From Vanrija pseudolonga (taxonomy: Eukaryota > Basidiomycota > Tremellomycetes > Trichosporonales > Trichosporonaceae): a stretch of DNA of 64,000 nucleotides. The position numbers and the translations under genes were made by a program. The notes under the pieces were generated by a model, which saw only the letters and a list, made by a program, of their open reading frames with translations, was not told the DNA's origin and ran no database searches. Each line of letters opens with the position of its first letter. Position 1 is the stretch's first letter. The stretch is taken from NCBI RefSeq assembly GCF_020906515.1, contig NC_085851.1, forward strand, positions 310,001 to 374,000, written 5' to 3'. This document shows positions 38,636-49,880 of this stretch, piece by piece.

Positions 38636-40808
38636 CGTCTCTGATCTGGCCAGCAGGTCGGGGGGTCAGTGGGTGGGGAACGAACGAACGAGACAAAGTG
38701 ATCTACAGGCAGGCGGGTCTGTTCTGTTCTGTGCATACCTGCTGCTGCAGTCTTGACCTCCTCGCACCACTGTCACGCAAGGCAAGCAAGGCGAGGTAAA
38801 GCCAAAGCAAGGCTCAGCCCCCGGTCCGCTTGGCAGGACGCCACTCTGTACGCGCAGCGAGGGCACCACTGACGACGAGGTTGGCGGCCCTGCCTCCCCT
38901 TGCCCTGCCTGCCGTTACACCCAAGGCCTCGCCGCTCGACATTGATGGAAGACAAAGGCCGGAGGCTCAAGCCGTCCGCCGTGGCTCGGCCCGCCCTGTA
39001 CATCGTTTCCAGAGCAGCACTGACCTGACTCACTCACACAGGAGCAATGCACGCAAGGGACAACCCCAGATCAATCAGCGCGGGTCTCGACTGGACGCCA
39101 CGACCTGACGGCCCAGGGCGGCTCGGCTGGCTGGCTGGCTGCGGCGCCACACCCAGGCGCGGCGCGGCGCGGCGCGTCGTCGCGAATCTGCGTACACGCA
39201 CGTACTTGCATGTCCCCGAAATTTTGTTCCGCGCGGAAACGACCGTGTCGAGGGGAACGTGTATCATGTTTTCGTCGTTCCCTTGTTTGTTTGCAGTAAA
39301 CATTGTATGCATGCGCACACACATGTCGTACGTATGTACACGACTTGCTGTGCAGCGTCCTGTAGGACCCCGAGTCAGTCAGCCAGCCCGCTGCATCCCA
39401 AAGACCGCAGCTTGGTGCCGCCTGCCCGTCCACCCGCCCGCCACGGGCGCACGTGCCTCCGCCACCGGGGCGCGCGCGGCGGACATGGCGCCGATGGCGT
39501 GAAATCGGGGGCCATACATCTAGATACAAGTGACCGAGGCGGCAGCGAGCACCGAGCTCCAGCGCCGACTCGGCCAGCACTGAGGTGATGCAGAGTACTT
39601 AGTATACGCCGCCTTGTTTGTGCGTCAAGGAGGACAACAGCACGCGTCGTAAACAGTGCCCTCGATCCGTGGCAGCGAAGTAAGTACGTACGCGTGTTAG
39701 GGCCATAGGCGGTGCCGGCGAGCGCAACCGCCAACCGATGCCGTCCGTCAATCTCGGTGCCTGCGCCAGCCACCACCCAGACTCGGCCGCCTGCTGTTTG
39801 TTCATTGTCCACGGCGGCCTTAGCCAGCAGTGCGGTGATCCGCAACTGTAATGGGAGCGAGCCACAATTGTATGCACTGTAGCCACCACTCCCCACAGGC
39901 ACGTAGCCACAGCGCCAGCGCCTCGTGCAAGCTAAAGCCGCGCAGGCAAGCCTTGCACGCCCGGGCTCGCTAACTCCCACTCCCACGCCACCCACGCACA
40001 TCCAGCGCCATGCACCGGCTACTTGCCCAGGCTCATCACTCATGACGGCCTGGACGGGACAGAGGAGTATCTGGTGGGTGCGCTCAGCCGGCGAGCGCGG
40101 CAATGAGCCCGGCAAGGCGAGAGCGAGCTAGGTGCAGGTAGATGGATAACACCACAACGCGCTGACCCGAACCCCCGTCGAGAGAGAGTTGTCATCCCAC
40201 CCCCCGTCCCAAATGGCTACCCACTGGTGCTTGTTGGAGCGCTCCCCACGCGCAGACACACGAAACGGTTCCCCTTGGTCAGAGCGGGTCGGCAGTCGGC
40301 GCTCGATGTCCGCCGTCTGTCCACGTGGTAAACGGCCTGTACCAATGTTGGGCGGTGCCTTCGTTCAGACACTCACATCCATGCAGGGGGGTGAGGAGGC
40401 CTCTCTACCATCTTCCATGACCATGACGCGGCGCCGCGCTTACCTCGTGTCGTGCTGACTTGGTCGGCGAAGCCCCGTCGCCAAAAGTGCCACACGCATT
40501 ATGCAGTCCGTGTGACGGGTTAGCAATCCACCCAGTGTGTGGGGTCTCCACGGCTTGTGGCGGCGATTATTGCCCGATTGGGATAATCCTTCTCACCCAT
40601 GAGGTCATTCCTGACCAACCTTTGGTGCAATGAGCTTACATGGTGACCAGTGACGACGGGGGGAGCGCAAGCTCCTCGACGACACTGACGGCAACGACCG
40701 AATGCATGGAATAAAAAGAGCCCAGGTGACGTTCTTGCTTTGCTGTTATTGCCCACCACAACCACACCACACTCCCATCCAACCTCGCATCCACCGCCAC
40801 AAAAGTGG
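38636..40808. other. Long intergenic region of about 2.2 kb
   Basis: Shared promoter space of the GH128 gene (minus) and the ECM4-like gene (plus). Noted: GGCTGGCTGGCTGGCTGC near 39121 and a GCGCGGCGCGGCGCGGCGCG run near 39160. Open frames of up to about 245 codons lack convincing composition or splicing. Confidence 0.45.
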
Positions 40809-42165
40809 ATGGCAGCCATTGTCGCACCCACCCGCCTGTTCGCATCCAGATTCGCAAGACAAACTCCGGTTCTCGCGCGGTCAATTCAGCGTCCTCCCAC
40901 CACTTCAACCCTCATCCACCCCATCCGCACCTTTACATCCACAAAACTAACAACCATGGGACTCACCGACTGGGCTGCCAAGGACGGCGAGTTCAAGCGC
41001 CAGGTCTCGTCGTTCCGCGAGCACATCACCGAGGGCGGCCAGCACCCCCCTGAGAAGGGTACGTCGTCGGGGCTGCAACCATCGCTGACTTTCCCAGGAC
41101 GCTACCACCTCTACGTCTCGTACGCTTGCCCGTGGGCACACCGCACCCTCATCCTCCGTGCGCTCAAGGGCCTCGAGGACTACATTGGTGCGTGCGCAGA
41201 CGTCGATGCGAGCTAACCGCCGCCAGACGTGTCCGTCGTCCACCCCCACCTCCTCGAGGGCGGCTGGCACTTTGTCCCCTACGAGCTCAAGGACGCGCCG
41301 CCCGCCCCCATGTCGGAGCACAACAACCAGACGTTCCCCGGCGCCACGATCGACCACCTCCACCACAAGGACCACCTCCAGGAGCTGTACTCGCTTGCCG
41401 AGCCCGACTACTCTGCGCGCTGGACTGTGCCTGTGCTCTGGGACAAGAAGCTCAACACGATCGTGTCCAACGAGTCGTCCGAGATCATCCGCGACCTCAC
41501 CGTCGCGTTCAACTCGATCCTGCCCGACGGCCCGGGCAAGGACCTCGACACGTTCCCCGAGGAGCTGCGCAAGGAGATTGAGGAGTTTGAGGAGTGGTCG
41601 TACAACGACATCAACAACGGCGTGTACAAGTGCGGCTTTGCCACGACCCAGGCCGCGTACAACAAGGCTGCCGAGGCGCTCGCCAAGGCCCTGGACCGTG
41701 TCGAGGGCATCCTCTCCGACGGCCGCGAGTACCTCATCGGTGGCCGCCTGACCGAGGCCGACGTGCGTCTTTTCACCACCATCGTTCGCTACGACCCCGT
41801 GTACTACGTCCACTTCAAGACCAACTGGGGTTCGAGTAAGTGGCTCGACGACACTCGCACTTGCGACAGCCGCTGACACCGCAGTCCGTCACGACTACCC
41901 CAACATCAACCGTTGGCTCAAGAACCTCTACTGGAACAACCCTGCTTTCAAGGAGACGACCAACTTTGAGCGTAAGTTCAAGGCGGCGCGCACACACACA
42001 TCTGACACCTACCCAGACATCAAGGAGCACTACTACTACTCCCACACTCAGATCAACCCCCACCGCATTGTCCCCTACGGTCCCAACGTCGACATCGAGC
42101 CGCTCGACGACTCGAAGCGCAAGGCTGACGCTGCGGACGGCGCGCGCAAGGCTGCCAAGGTCTAA
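40809..42165 (+). CDS. ECM4: ECM4-type (omega/xi) glutathione transferase, S-glutathionyl-hydroquinone reductase
   Basis: Exons 40809-41058, 41098-41187, 41227-41835, 41885-41971 and 42017-42165 give 394 residues. The catalytic motif YACPWAHRTLI contains the cysteine that forms the mixed disulfide with glutathione; the family's RYHLYVS, LEDYIDVSVVHPHL, GWHF, TVPVLWDKKLNTIVSNESSE and IRHDYPNINRWLKNLYWN follow. The known activity reduces glutathionyl-(hydro)quinones. From the first ATG the protein starts with an Arg/Ser/Thr-rich leader (APTRLFASRFARQTPVLARS) typical of mitochondrial import. An in-frame ATG at 40956 begins MGLTDWAAKDGEFKRQ, the usual start of cytosolic members. One gene may therefore make both forms by start-codon choice. 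Confidence 0.9.
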
Positions 42166-43003
42166 GTCGATGCGACGGGTTATTAGGAAATCAAGTTAGT
42201 ATCTAGTATCATCTGCAGTGCACGGTGTGTCGACTGTAACTGGGCGCGGGTGATCATGGAGTGGAGAGTACGAGGATTGGGGTCGACGAGCACATGGCAC
42301 CCAAGACGCCAGACGACGTCGAGAAGCGGGCCGACGGTGCGGTCGTGATGCTGGCGAGGCTTAGTGAGACACTAAAGGCGGCGACATAGTCCGTCCAGCA
42401 AGGCAGAGGAGGCGCCCGACCGCCGCCACGACTTAGCGAGTAGCGAGTGGTGCCACTGACATCGCCCGCGCCGCATCGCCGACGCCGCATGGTGCGGTCG
42501 TCGGACCCCGTTGATCGCCGCGGCGGCGTTATCAGTAAGCTCAAGCTAGCTGCTGGCGCCGAAGCCAAACGATGCTCATCACGTATGGACGACGTCAGCA
42601 GTGGCCATGCGTTGGGGAGCTCGAGGTGTTGGTACTTGTCGCAGCGAGCACAGCATGCTCTCTTGGCGTCAGTAAGCCTGATTACGATGTCATCCATGAT
42701 GAAGAGCGTCGTGACGACGTTATCCCGGTATCCCGACGATATACATCCAACTCGGCCACCGAGAGACATGGTTTAGTTTTTCCGCTAGGAATAGCAAGAC
42801 TGGTTTTTCCGTGAGGCGGCCGGGCCCCGCGGGGGATTGACTGATGCTGCTGCGAGCTACCGTGGCGACCATCCATGGCTGTGGTGAACGCCGAGACGAG
42901 ACGATGGGATGCACGCTGCCCGGCCGGCCGTCGGGCAAGCAAGCAGTCATAAGCGGCGTGTGCTGCTGTATCGCTGCGCCCCTCACTCACTCAACCCACG
43001 ACA
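42166..43003. other. Intergenic region of about 840 bases
   Basis: 3' flank of the ECM4-like gene and promoter of the acyl-CoA ligase. No gene or notable repeat. Confidence 0.5.
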
Positions 43004-44944
43004 ATGGCCAAGCAGCCCCCCACCCTGGCCGAAACCGACGCCATCATCACGTCGCAGCCGGCGTTCGCCCTCGCCGACGTGGTGATAAAGGGCATCACGC
43101 ACAAGGCCTGGGCTGCCCAGCCGCCGACGTACCGCGCGTACCTCCTCCCGCGGTTCGAGCGCTGGTCGGACAGGACGTTCATCGACGCGCCGCCGCCCGA
43201 GCCGCGGCCGAAACACGAGCGCGAGAGCATCACGTACGGCCAGGCGCTGGAACAGGCGTACGCCGTGGCCGGGTTCCTGCGCGCGCGGGGCGCCGGCGTG
43301 GGGACCAAGATTGCCATCGTGGGCTTCAACTCGATCAAGTAGGTGTGGGGGTGTGCGAGGGAGGGAGGGCAGGCTGGCTGGCTGGCTGACCCACCGCAGC
43401 TGGGCCGTCGCGTGGGTCGCGATCCACCTCATCGGCGCCGTACCCGTCATGGTGAACGCGGCGCTCACGCCCGACGCCCTGCTGCACTCGCTCAAGATCA
43501 CGCACCCGGCGCTTGTGCTCGCCGACGCGCAGAGCGGGGACACGCTCGCGCCGCTGGCAGACAAGCTGAGAGCCGCGGGCGTGGGCGACGTGTACTCGTA
43601 CCATCCGAACGGGCACCTGAAGCACGCCGTCCCGGTGCTCGACTTTGCCTCGCTCGTGGGCCAGAACGCCGCGTTCGTCGAGCAGGTCAAGCGGGGCGAA
43701 GGGCTCGAGACGCTGGGCGCAGATTCCGACGGCACAATCTTCTTCACTTCCGGCACGACGGGATACCCCAAGGCTGTGCTCTCGTCCCAGCGTGGCGGGC
43801 TGCACAACTACCTGTCGTCGTATGTTGGTGAGTGGGCGTGGGGTAGTCACATGGCGACGAGCTGAAGCTGGGCTTAGCCCCCCTCCGCGCCGCGCTCCGC
43901 ATGGGCGCGCCAATCGACATGGCCATGGCGCTCGTCATGGCGCAGGACTCGCCGCCCGTGACGCTGCTCGCCGTGCCGCTCTTCCACGCGACAGGATGCT
44001 TTGGGCAGCTCGTGCGCGGCGTGAATGACGGCAACAAGATTGTGCTGCTGCGCCGGTGGAACGTGGACGACGCGGTTGCGCTGATGGTCGAGCACAAGGT
44101 CGACATGGTCGGCGGCGTGCCCGCTATCCCTAATGCGATCCTGCAGAGCGGCAAGCTGCCCGCCGACTTTGTCATGCGCGGCCTGTCGTATGGCGGCGCG
44201 CCGCCGCCCGCCCGGCTCGTCGCGGACATTGTCAAGCGCTGGCCGACGGCGGGGGCCGCCACGGCGTGGGGCATGACAGAGACGAACGCGATCCACACTA
44301 TCCACGCCGGGCCGGATTACCTCGCCCGCCCTACGTCTGCCGGACCCCCAGTGCCGACGGTGCAGATCCGCATCGTCGACCCCGAGACGCGCAAGGAGCT
44401 GCCGCAGGGCACAGCAGGCCTCGTGCTCGCCAAGGGGCCCAACGTCATGCTCGAGTACTATGGCAACCCGAAGGCCACGGCCGCGGTGCTCGACAAGGAC
44501 GGCTGGCTCGACACGGGCGACGGAGGGTACATTGACCCTGAGGGCTGGCTGTTCATCACGGACCGGAGTGAGTGGGACGTTTGGGGTTTGCTGACGAGTT
44601 TAGTCAAGGACATAATCATCCGCGGCGGTGAGAACATCCCCTCGACAGAGGTCGAGAACGCGCTGTTTACCGACTCGCGCGTGGCCGAGGCCGCTGCGGT
44701 GCCGATTCCGGACGACACGCTCGGCGAGGTCGTCGGCGTCGCGGTCTCGCTGCGCAAGGGCGCCAAGGCGACCGGTGACGAGCTAATTGCCATCGCTAGC
44801 CCCAACCTCCGGCCCCATGCGCGCCCCGTCTTCATCTGGGTGTCGGACACCCCGCTTGATCGCAACGCCAATGGCAAGCTCGTCAAGAAGGACATCAAGG
44901 GCAAGCTGCTCACTGCGTTCAAGCGCAGCAAGGGCAAGCTGTAG
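43004..44944 (+). CDS. AMP-forming acyl-CoA / coumarate-CoA ligase-like enzyme
   Basis: Exons 43004-43338, 43400-43827, 43878-44567 and 44604-44944 give 597 residues. ANL-superfamily motifs are in order: the P-loop-like FFTSGTTGYPKAV, LFHATGCFGQ, YGGAPPP, the adenine-binding AWGMTETN, YYGNPKATA, WLDTGDGGY, the hinge DRIKDIIIRGGENI, and the C-terminal catalytic lysine in RNANGKLVKKDIKGKL. The enzyme would activate a carboxylic acid with ATP and join it to CoA; the substrate (fatty, medium-chain or aromatic acid) cannot be told from sequence. The C-terminus is KRSKGKL; GKL is a weak match to the peroxisomal PTS1 signal, so import by PEX5 is possible but unproven. Confidence 0.9.
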
Positions 44945-45119
44945 AGTGTGTCAGAAGTCATAAGAACAAATGCAGTGTATGTCAGCAGCAGCACACGCCC
45001 GCACAATGGATAAAAGTAGCATGCTGCTAGTCTACAAGGTGTCAACAAGGGAGGATGAGGTGTCAATGGTGTGAAGTGAATGCTTGGTGGGGTGAAATGT
45101 GCCTTTCGGAGCTGCGGTC

Positions 45120-46340
45120 CTAGCTCTCGTCCATGGCCGAGTCATGGTACTCGTGCTGGTGCTGGTGCACCTGCGTGTTGTGGAATCGCTCATCGACCGG
45201 TGACGGCGGCGGCGCCTGGTATCGGCGCATGCGCTGCACGTTGAGCTCGGCGAGCAGGCGGTTCGTCTCCTCGTAATTGGCCTGCGCGCTCGCGTCCATC
45301 TGCGGTGGCGGCGCGATGCCACTGTGCCCTCCCATCATGGTGCTCTGCGACGCAAAGGGCGATACAAGTTCGGGGGACGACACATACGGCGACGACAGGT
45401 CGAGGCTTGGCGTTTCCATCAGCCCGTGGCCGTCGCGGGCGTAGCGATAAGGAGTCGGAACAGCAGAGTACGGCGTATGACTCATGTCCATCGTATGCGA
45501 CGAGTGCGGCGTGATGTTCACAGACGAATGGCCGTGGTGCGACGACGACGACGCGTGTCGGGCCTGGTGCTGGGTAGTGGTTAGCAATCCGCCACTGCCA
45601 CAATCGCTTACCAAAGAAAACAACAATGAGTTCTGGCTCGCATATTCGTCACCCCACTCTCGGATACGCTCTTCGGCCGTCCACTCGTCTCCGCGGAACG
45701 GCGTGCTCGACGGCGGGCTGTGGCGAACAGGCGAAGACGACATGCCGACGTGTGCGTGTCTCGACGGCGTGTGTTGTGGTTGGTGATGGTGCGGCATGGG
45801 CTGGCTGTTTGCACGAGCGCGGACATAGGCACGAGCCGCGGGGGATGACGACGAGTGAGCCCCCTGTTGTGGTGGCTCTGGCTGCGACACTGGGAGCGAG
45901 TGCGAGAGAGACGAAGACGAGTGCGTTGGCGCTTGCAGGCGCTCCCAAGCTCTTGCGCGGCGGCGCTCGACACCACCAGTTCTCATCCAGGCGGCAGTGC
46001 TGCTTTCTGGCTCGTCGTCGTCAACGTCCGTGGCCGAGCCGTAGCCTGAGCGCCGGTGCGGTGAGCTCGAGCGCAGCACCTCCATGTCGTCGTGCTGGTC
46101 ATCGCTGCTGCTGGTAATGTGCTGTTGCATGCCCGACGCCTCGGCGTTGAGCTCGGGACGCCACACGGGCGCAGGGGGCGGAGGAAGGGCAAAGCCGCCG
46201 TTCCCGCTGGCCTGCTTCCACTCGGCACGGCGACGGCGCTTGAGCAGCACCTCTAATGGCGAGGCGAGCGAGTCGGCATAGCTTGACGGCGACGGCGAGC
46301 GGCCGCGCTTGGCTCTCGTCGGCGCCACCATGTCCCCCAT
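45120..46340 (-). CDS. Ser/Pro/His-rich nuclear-type protein of unknown function
   Basis: Two exons, 46340-45612 and 45569-45120, give 392 residues. The 42-nt intron (GTAAGC..CTAACCACTACCCAG) is a multiple of three and stop-free, so an unspliced form of 406 residues is also open. The N-terminus has KRGRSPSPSSYADSLASPLE and VLLKRRRRAEW, an NLS-like basic cluster. The middle is Ser/His/Pro-rich. A short conserved-looking stretch DEWTAEERIREWGDEYASQN sits before the intron, and a helix NYEETNRLLAELNVQRMRRY near the C-terminus. No known domain; a transcription or chromatin co-factor is conceivable from composition. It is divergent with the NSRP1-like gene (about 530 bases between starts). Confidence 0.75.
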   Translation of the reverse strand: MGDMVAPTRAKRGRSPSPSSYADSLASPLEVLLKRRRRAEWKQASGNGGFALPPPPAPVWRPELNAEASGMQQHITSSSDDQHDDMEVLRSSSPHRRSGYGSATDVDDDEPESSTAAWMRTGGVERRRARAWERLQAPTHSSSSLSHSLPVSQPEPPQQGAHSSSSPAARAYVRARANSQPMPHHHQPQHTPSRHAHVGMSSSPVRHSPPSSTPFRGDEWTAEERIREWGDEYASQNSLLFSLVSDCGSGGLLTTTQHQARHASSSSHHGHSSVNITPHSSHTMDMSHTPYSAVPTPYRYARDGHGLMETPSLDLSSPYVSSPELVSPFASQSTMMGGHSGIAPPPQMDASAQANYEETNRLLAELNVQRMRRYQAPPPSPVDERFHNTQVHQHQHEYHDSAMDES

Positions 46341-46868
46341 GGCTGTTGGGTCGGGTGTTGGCGGCGGCGGCGGCCTTGGTCAGCCCAGTGGCGGGTTGGA
46401 CCCAAACACTAGGGTGTGGGAGGATGGGCTAGCGGTAGGTGGGTCGTAGAACAGTGAGAGAGGGGGAGCAAGCGAGGGGTGTTGTGGGAGAGCTGTCTAG
46501 GGAACAGCAGTGTCGTGAGGTGTCTCTTTGTGAGTCGAGTAATGTGTTGTTGGTGGAGTGGTGGAATGTAACGGGGATGACAAGATGGAAGGATGAGGGA
46601 AATGAGCAGCATTGAATCATAGCAGCTTCAGGTCGTCGCATCAGTTGGGATGATGGGTGGGTTGGGATTAGACGCCGCGTCAGGGGCAACCTCAAACGGC
46701 GTCATTTACAACCCGATTATAATTTACTTGGGTGTGTCATTTAAAGTCGAATTAGAAATTGACAATAACAACAAGACGTCCATTAGGCTCGCGGGGTTGC
46801 CACTCAACCAGCTCAAAAGTCAAAGTCGATCATCAACCTCGGTGTCATCTCTTTCACCCTCCATCGAC
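46341..46868. other. Divergent promoter region
   Basis: About 530 bases between the unknown minus-strand gene and the NSRP1-like gene, relatively AT-rich near 46730-46780. An in-frame open stretch upstream of 46869 is judged to be 5' UTR. Confidence 0.5.
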
Positions 46869-48215
46869 ATGAGCGACGGCAAGATTTCCTTCTCGTTTGG
46901 CGGCAACGCAGGAGGGTCAAAACCAAAGGCTGCGGCAGCGCCAGCCGCCGCGCCCATGTCCAACATGGAGCTGCTCATGGCCAAGGCTAAGAGCAAGCAG
47001 GCGGCGCCGGCCAAGAAGCCCGTCTCGGCCATGTTCGGCGGCGACGACGATGACGACGATGGGCCATCACGAGCCCCGCCAAACCTCCTTGGTGGACCAT
47101 CACGCAAGGGGGCGCAGGGCCAGCCGCCACGACCGCCCGCCAACCTCCTCTCACGGTCTGAACGGCGAGCGCAAGAGGAGGCCAAGAAGATTGACGCCGC
47201 CGTGTTCGACTACGACGGCGTGTACGAGGACATGAAGGCCGCCGAACGGAAACTCGAGGATGCGCGCAAGGCCGAGGACGCGGAGAAGAAGCCTCGGTTC
47301 ATTGAGAGCGCTATCGCAGCAGCGCAGACCCGGAAACTCGACCGCCTACGGGCCGAAGAGAAGATGCTCGCGAGGGAACGCGATGCCGAAGGTGACGAGT
47401 TTGCCGACAAGGAGACCTTCGTCACCGAGGCGTACAAGAAGCAAATGGAGGAGGTCCGCAAGGCCGAGGAGGAGGAGGCGGAACGTGAGGGTGAGTGCGC
47501 CGAAGACGCCATCGACGCTGACACTGCAGCCGCTCTGAAACGGAGTAACAAGGGCCCCGGCCTCACCTCGCTCTACAAGTCGATGCTGGACGAGCAAGCG
47601 GCCAAGCACGAGGCGGCCGTATCCGCAACGCAGGCCAAGCCTGCCACTGGTCCATCGCTTGCCATCCGCCCGCCAACAGCAAAAGACGACACATTCGACG
47701 ACGAAGAGGAGTTTGACCCGCTGCTGGCGCGGGAGGCCAAGAGCAGCAGCGCCAGCTACAAGGTCGGCAGCTCGGGGATCAACAGCGCGACGGGCAAGGA
47801 GATGGAGATCAACGACGAGGGCGAGGTGGTGGACAAGCGGTCTCTCCTCAAGGCAGGCCTCAACATTGTCAAGAAGCCGCAGGCGGCCATCCCCAACTCG
47901 CTGCTTACGGGCCAGCGGTCCGAGAAGACCAACGAGCCGTACGTCTCGCGCGCGGTCGGCGCGGCGGCAGGGTACCGAGACCGCATGGAGCGCGAGCGGC
48001 GCCGCCTCGCCGACCAAGTGCGCGAGGAGGAGGAGAAGAAGCGTGCCGCGGCGGAAGCGCGCGCCAGGGAGGAGGAGGAGGCTGCCCGCCGCCGTAAAGA
48101 AGGCGACGATGGCGAGGCGGAGCGCAGGAGGCAGGAGGCGAAAGAGCGCTTCTTGGCGCGCAAGCGGCAGCGCGAGGAGGATGGCGAGGCGGGGAAGAAG
48201 AAGCACAAGGAGTAG
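46869..48215 (+). CDS. NSRP1/CCDC55-like nuclear speckle splicing factor
   Basis: From the ATG at 46869 (MSDGKISFSFGG) the protein carries the DUF2040/NSRP1 block: AAVFDYDGVYEDMKAAERKL, then EKKPRFIESAIAAAQTRKLD, RLRAEEKMLARERDAEGDEF and ADKETFVTEAYKKQMEEV. The C-terminal half is a long Arg/Glu-rich coiled coil ending GKKKHKE. NSRP1 relatives are nuclear splicing regulators. A canonical intron lies at 47491-47529 (GTGAGT, CGCTGAC branch, CACTGCAG). It is 39 nt and stop-free, so the spliced product is 435 residues and the unspliced one 448. I favour splicing because the signals are complete. Upstream in-frame codons to 46650 precede the FSFGG start and are probably UTR. Confidence 0.85.
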   Translation: MSDGKISFSFGGNAGGSKPKAAAAPAAAPMSNMELLMAKAKSKQAAPAKKPVSAMFGGDDDDDDGPSRAPPNLLGGPSRKGAQGQPPRPPANLLSRSERRAQEEAKKIDAAVFDYDGVYEDMKAAERKLEDARKAEDAEKKPRFIESAIAAAQTRKLDRLRAEEKMLARERDAEGDEFADKETFVTEAYKKQMEEVRKAEEEEAEREGECAEDAIDADTAAALKRSNKGPGLTSLYKSMLDEQAAKHEAAVSATQAKPATGPSLAIRPPTAKDDTFDDEEEFDPLLAREAKSSSASYKVGSSGINSATGKEMEINDEGEVVDKRSLLKAGLNIVKKPQAAIPNSLLTGQRSEKTNEPYVSRAVGAAAGYRDRMERERRRLADQVREEEEKKRAAAEARAREEEEAARRRKEGDDGEAERRRQEAKERFLARKRQREEDGEAGKKKHKE

Positions 48216-48448
48216 TAGTAGGGCGTATACAAATGCATGGTTGGCGTGGTGGAGGCTGTAGCGGGTCCTTGGTAGCCAGATGCGTGTCGCGTTTCAGATG
48301 TCGCGGCGGCGATCCCGCCACGCACGTCATAGCAACAACACTCGCGTTCCACCTCGCCTCGTCTCGTCTCGTCTCGTCTCGTCTCGTCCATTCCCTCTCC
48401 ACGAGCTCATGCCAGACCAACCCAAGCACCGAGGCAAGCCCCTCCCCC
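48216..48448. repeat. Short intergenic region with (CTCGT)n microsatellite
   Basis: The roughly 230-base gap before the GDP-fucose synthase gene contains about seven CTCGT units around 48357-48388, in the position of the promoter or 5' UTR. Confidence 0.6.
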
Positions 48449-49736
<1,288 letters not shown>

Positions 49737-49880
49737 CCCGCCGCGTAACACACCCTACACATGCATATCCCTCGTACACTGCTAAATCTTCTACGATGCT
49801 CAATTGAAAAAAGGTGTACAAGCTTTGTCTTTGTTGTCATGAACGCTCTAGCCGCCGTGTTTTGATTACACCCGCGCCGC

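Noticed and set aside
39047-40115. Open frames of 150-246 codons upstream of the ECM4-like gene
   Set aside because: Low-complexity, His/Cys/Ala-rich translations on both strands with no conserved motif; treated as promoter DNA.
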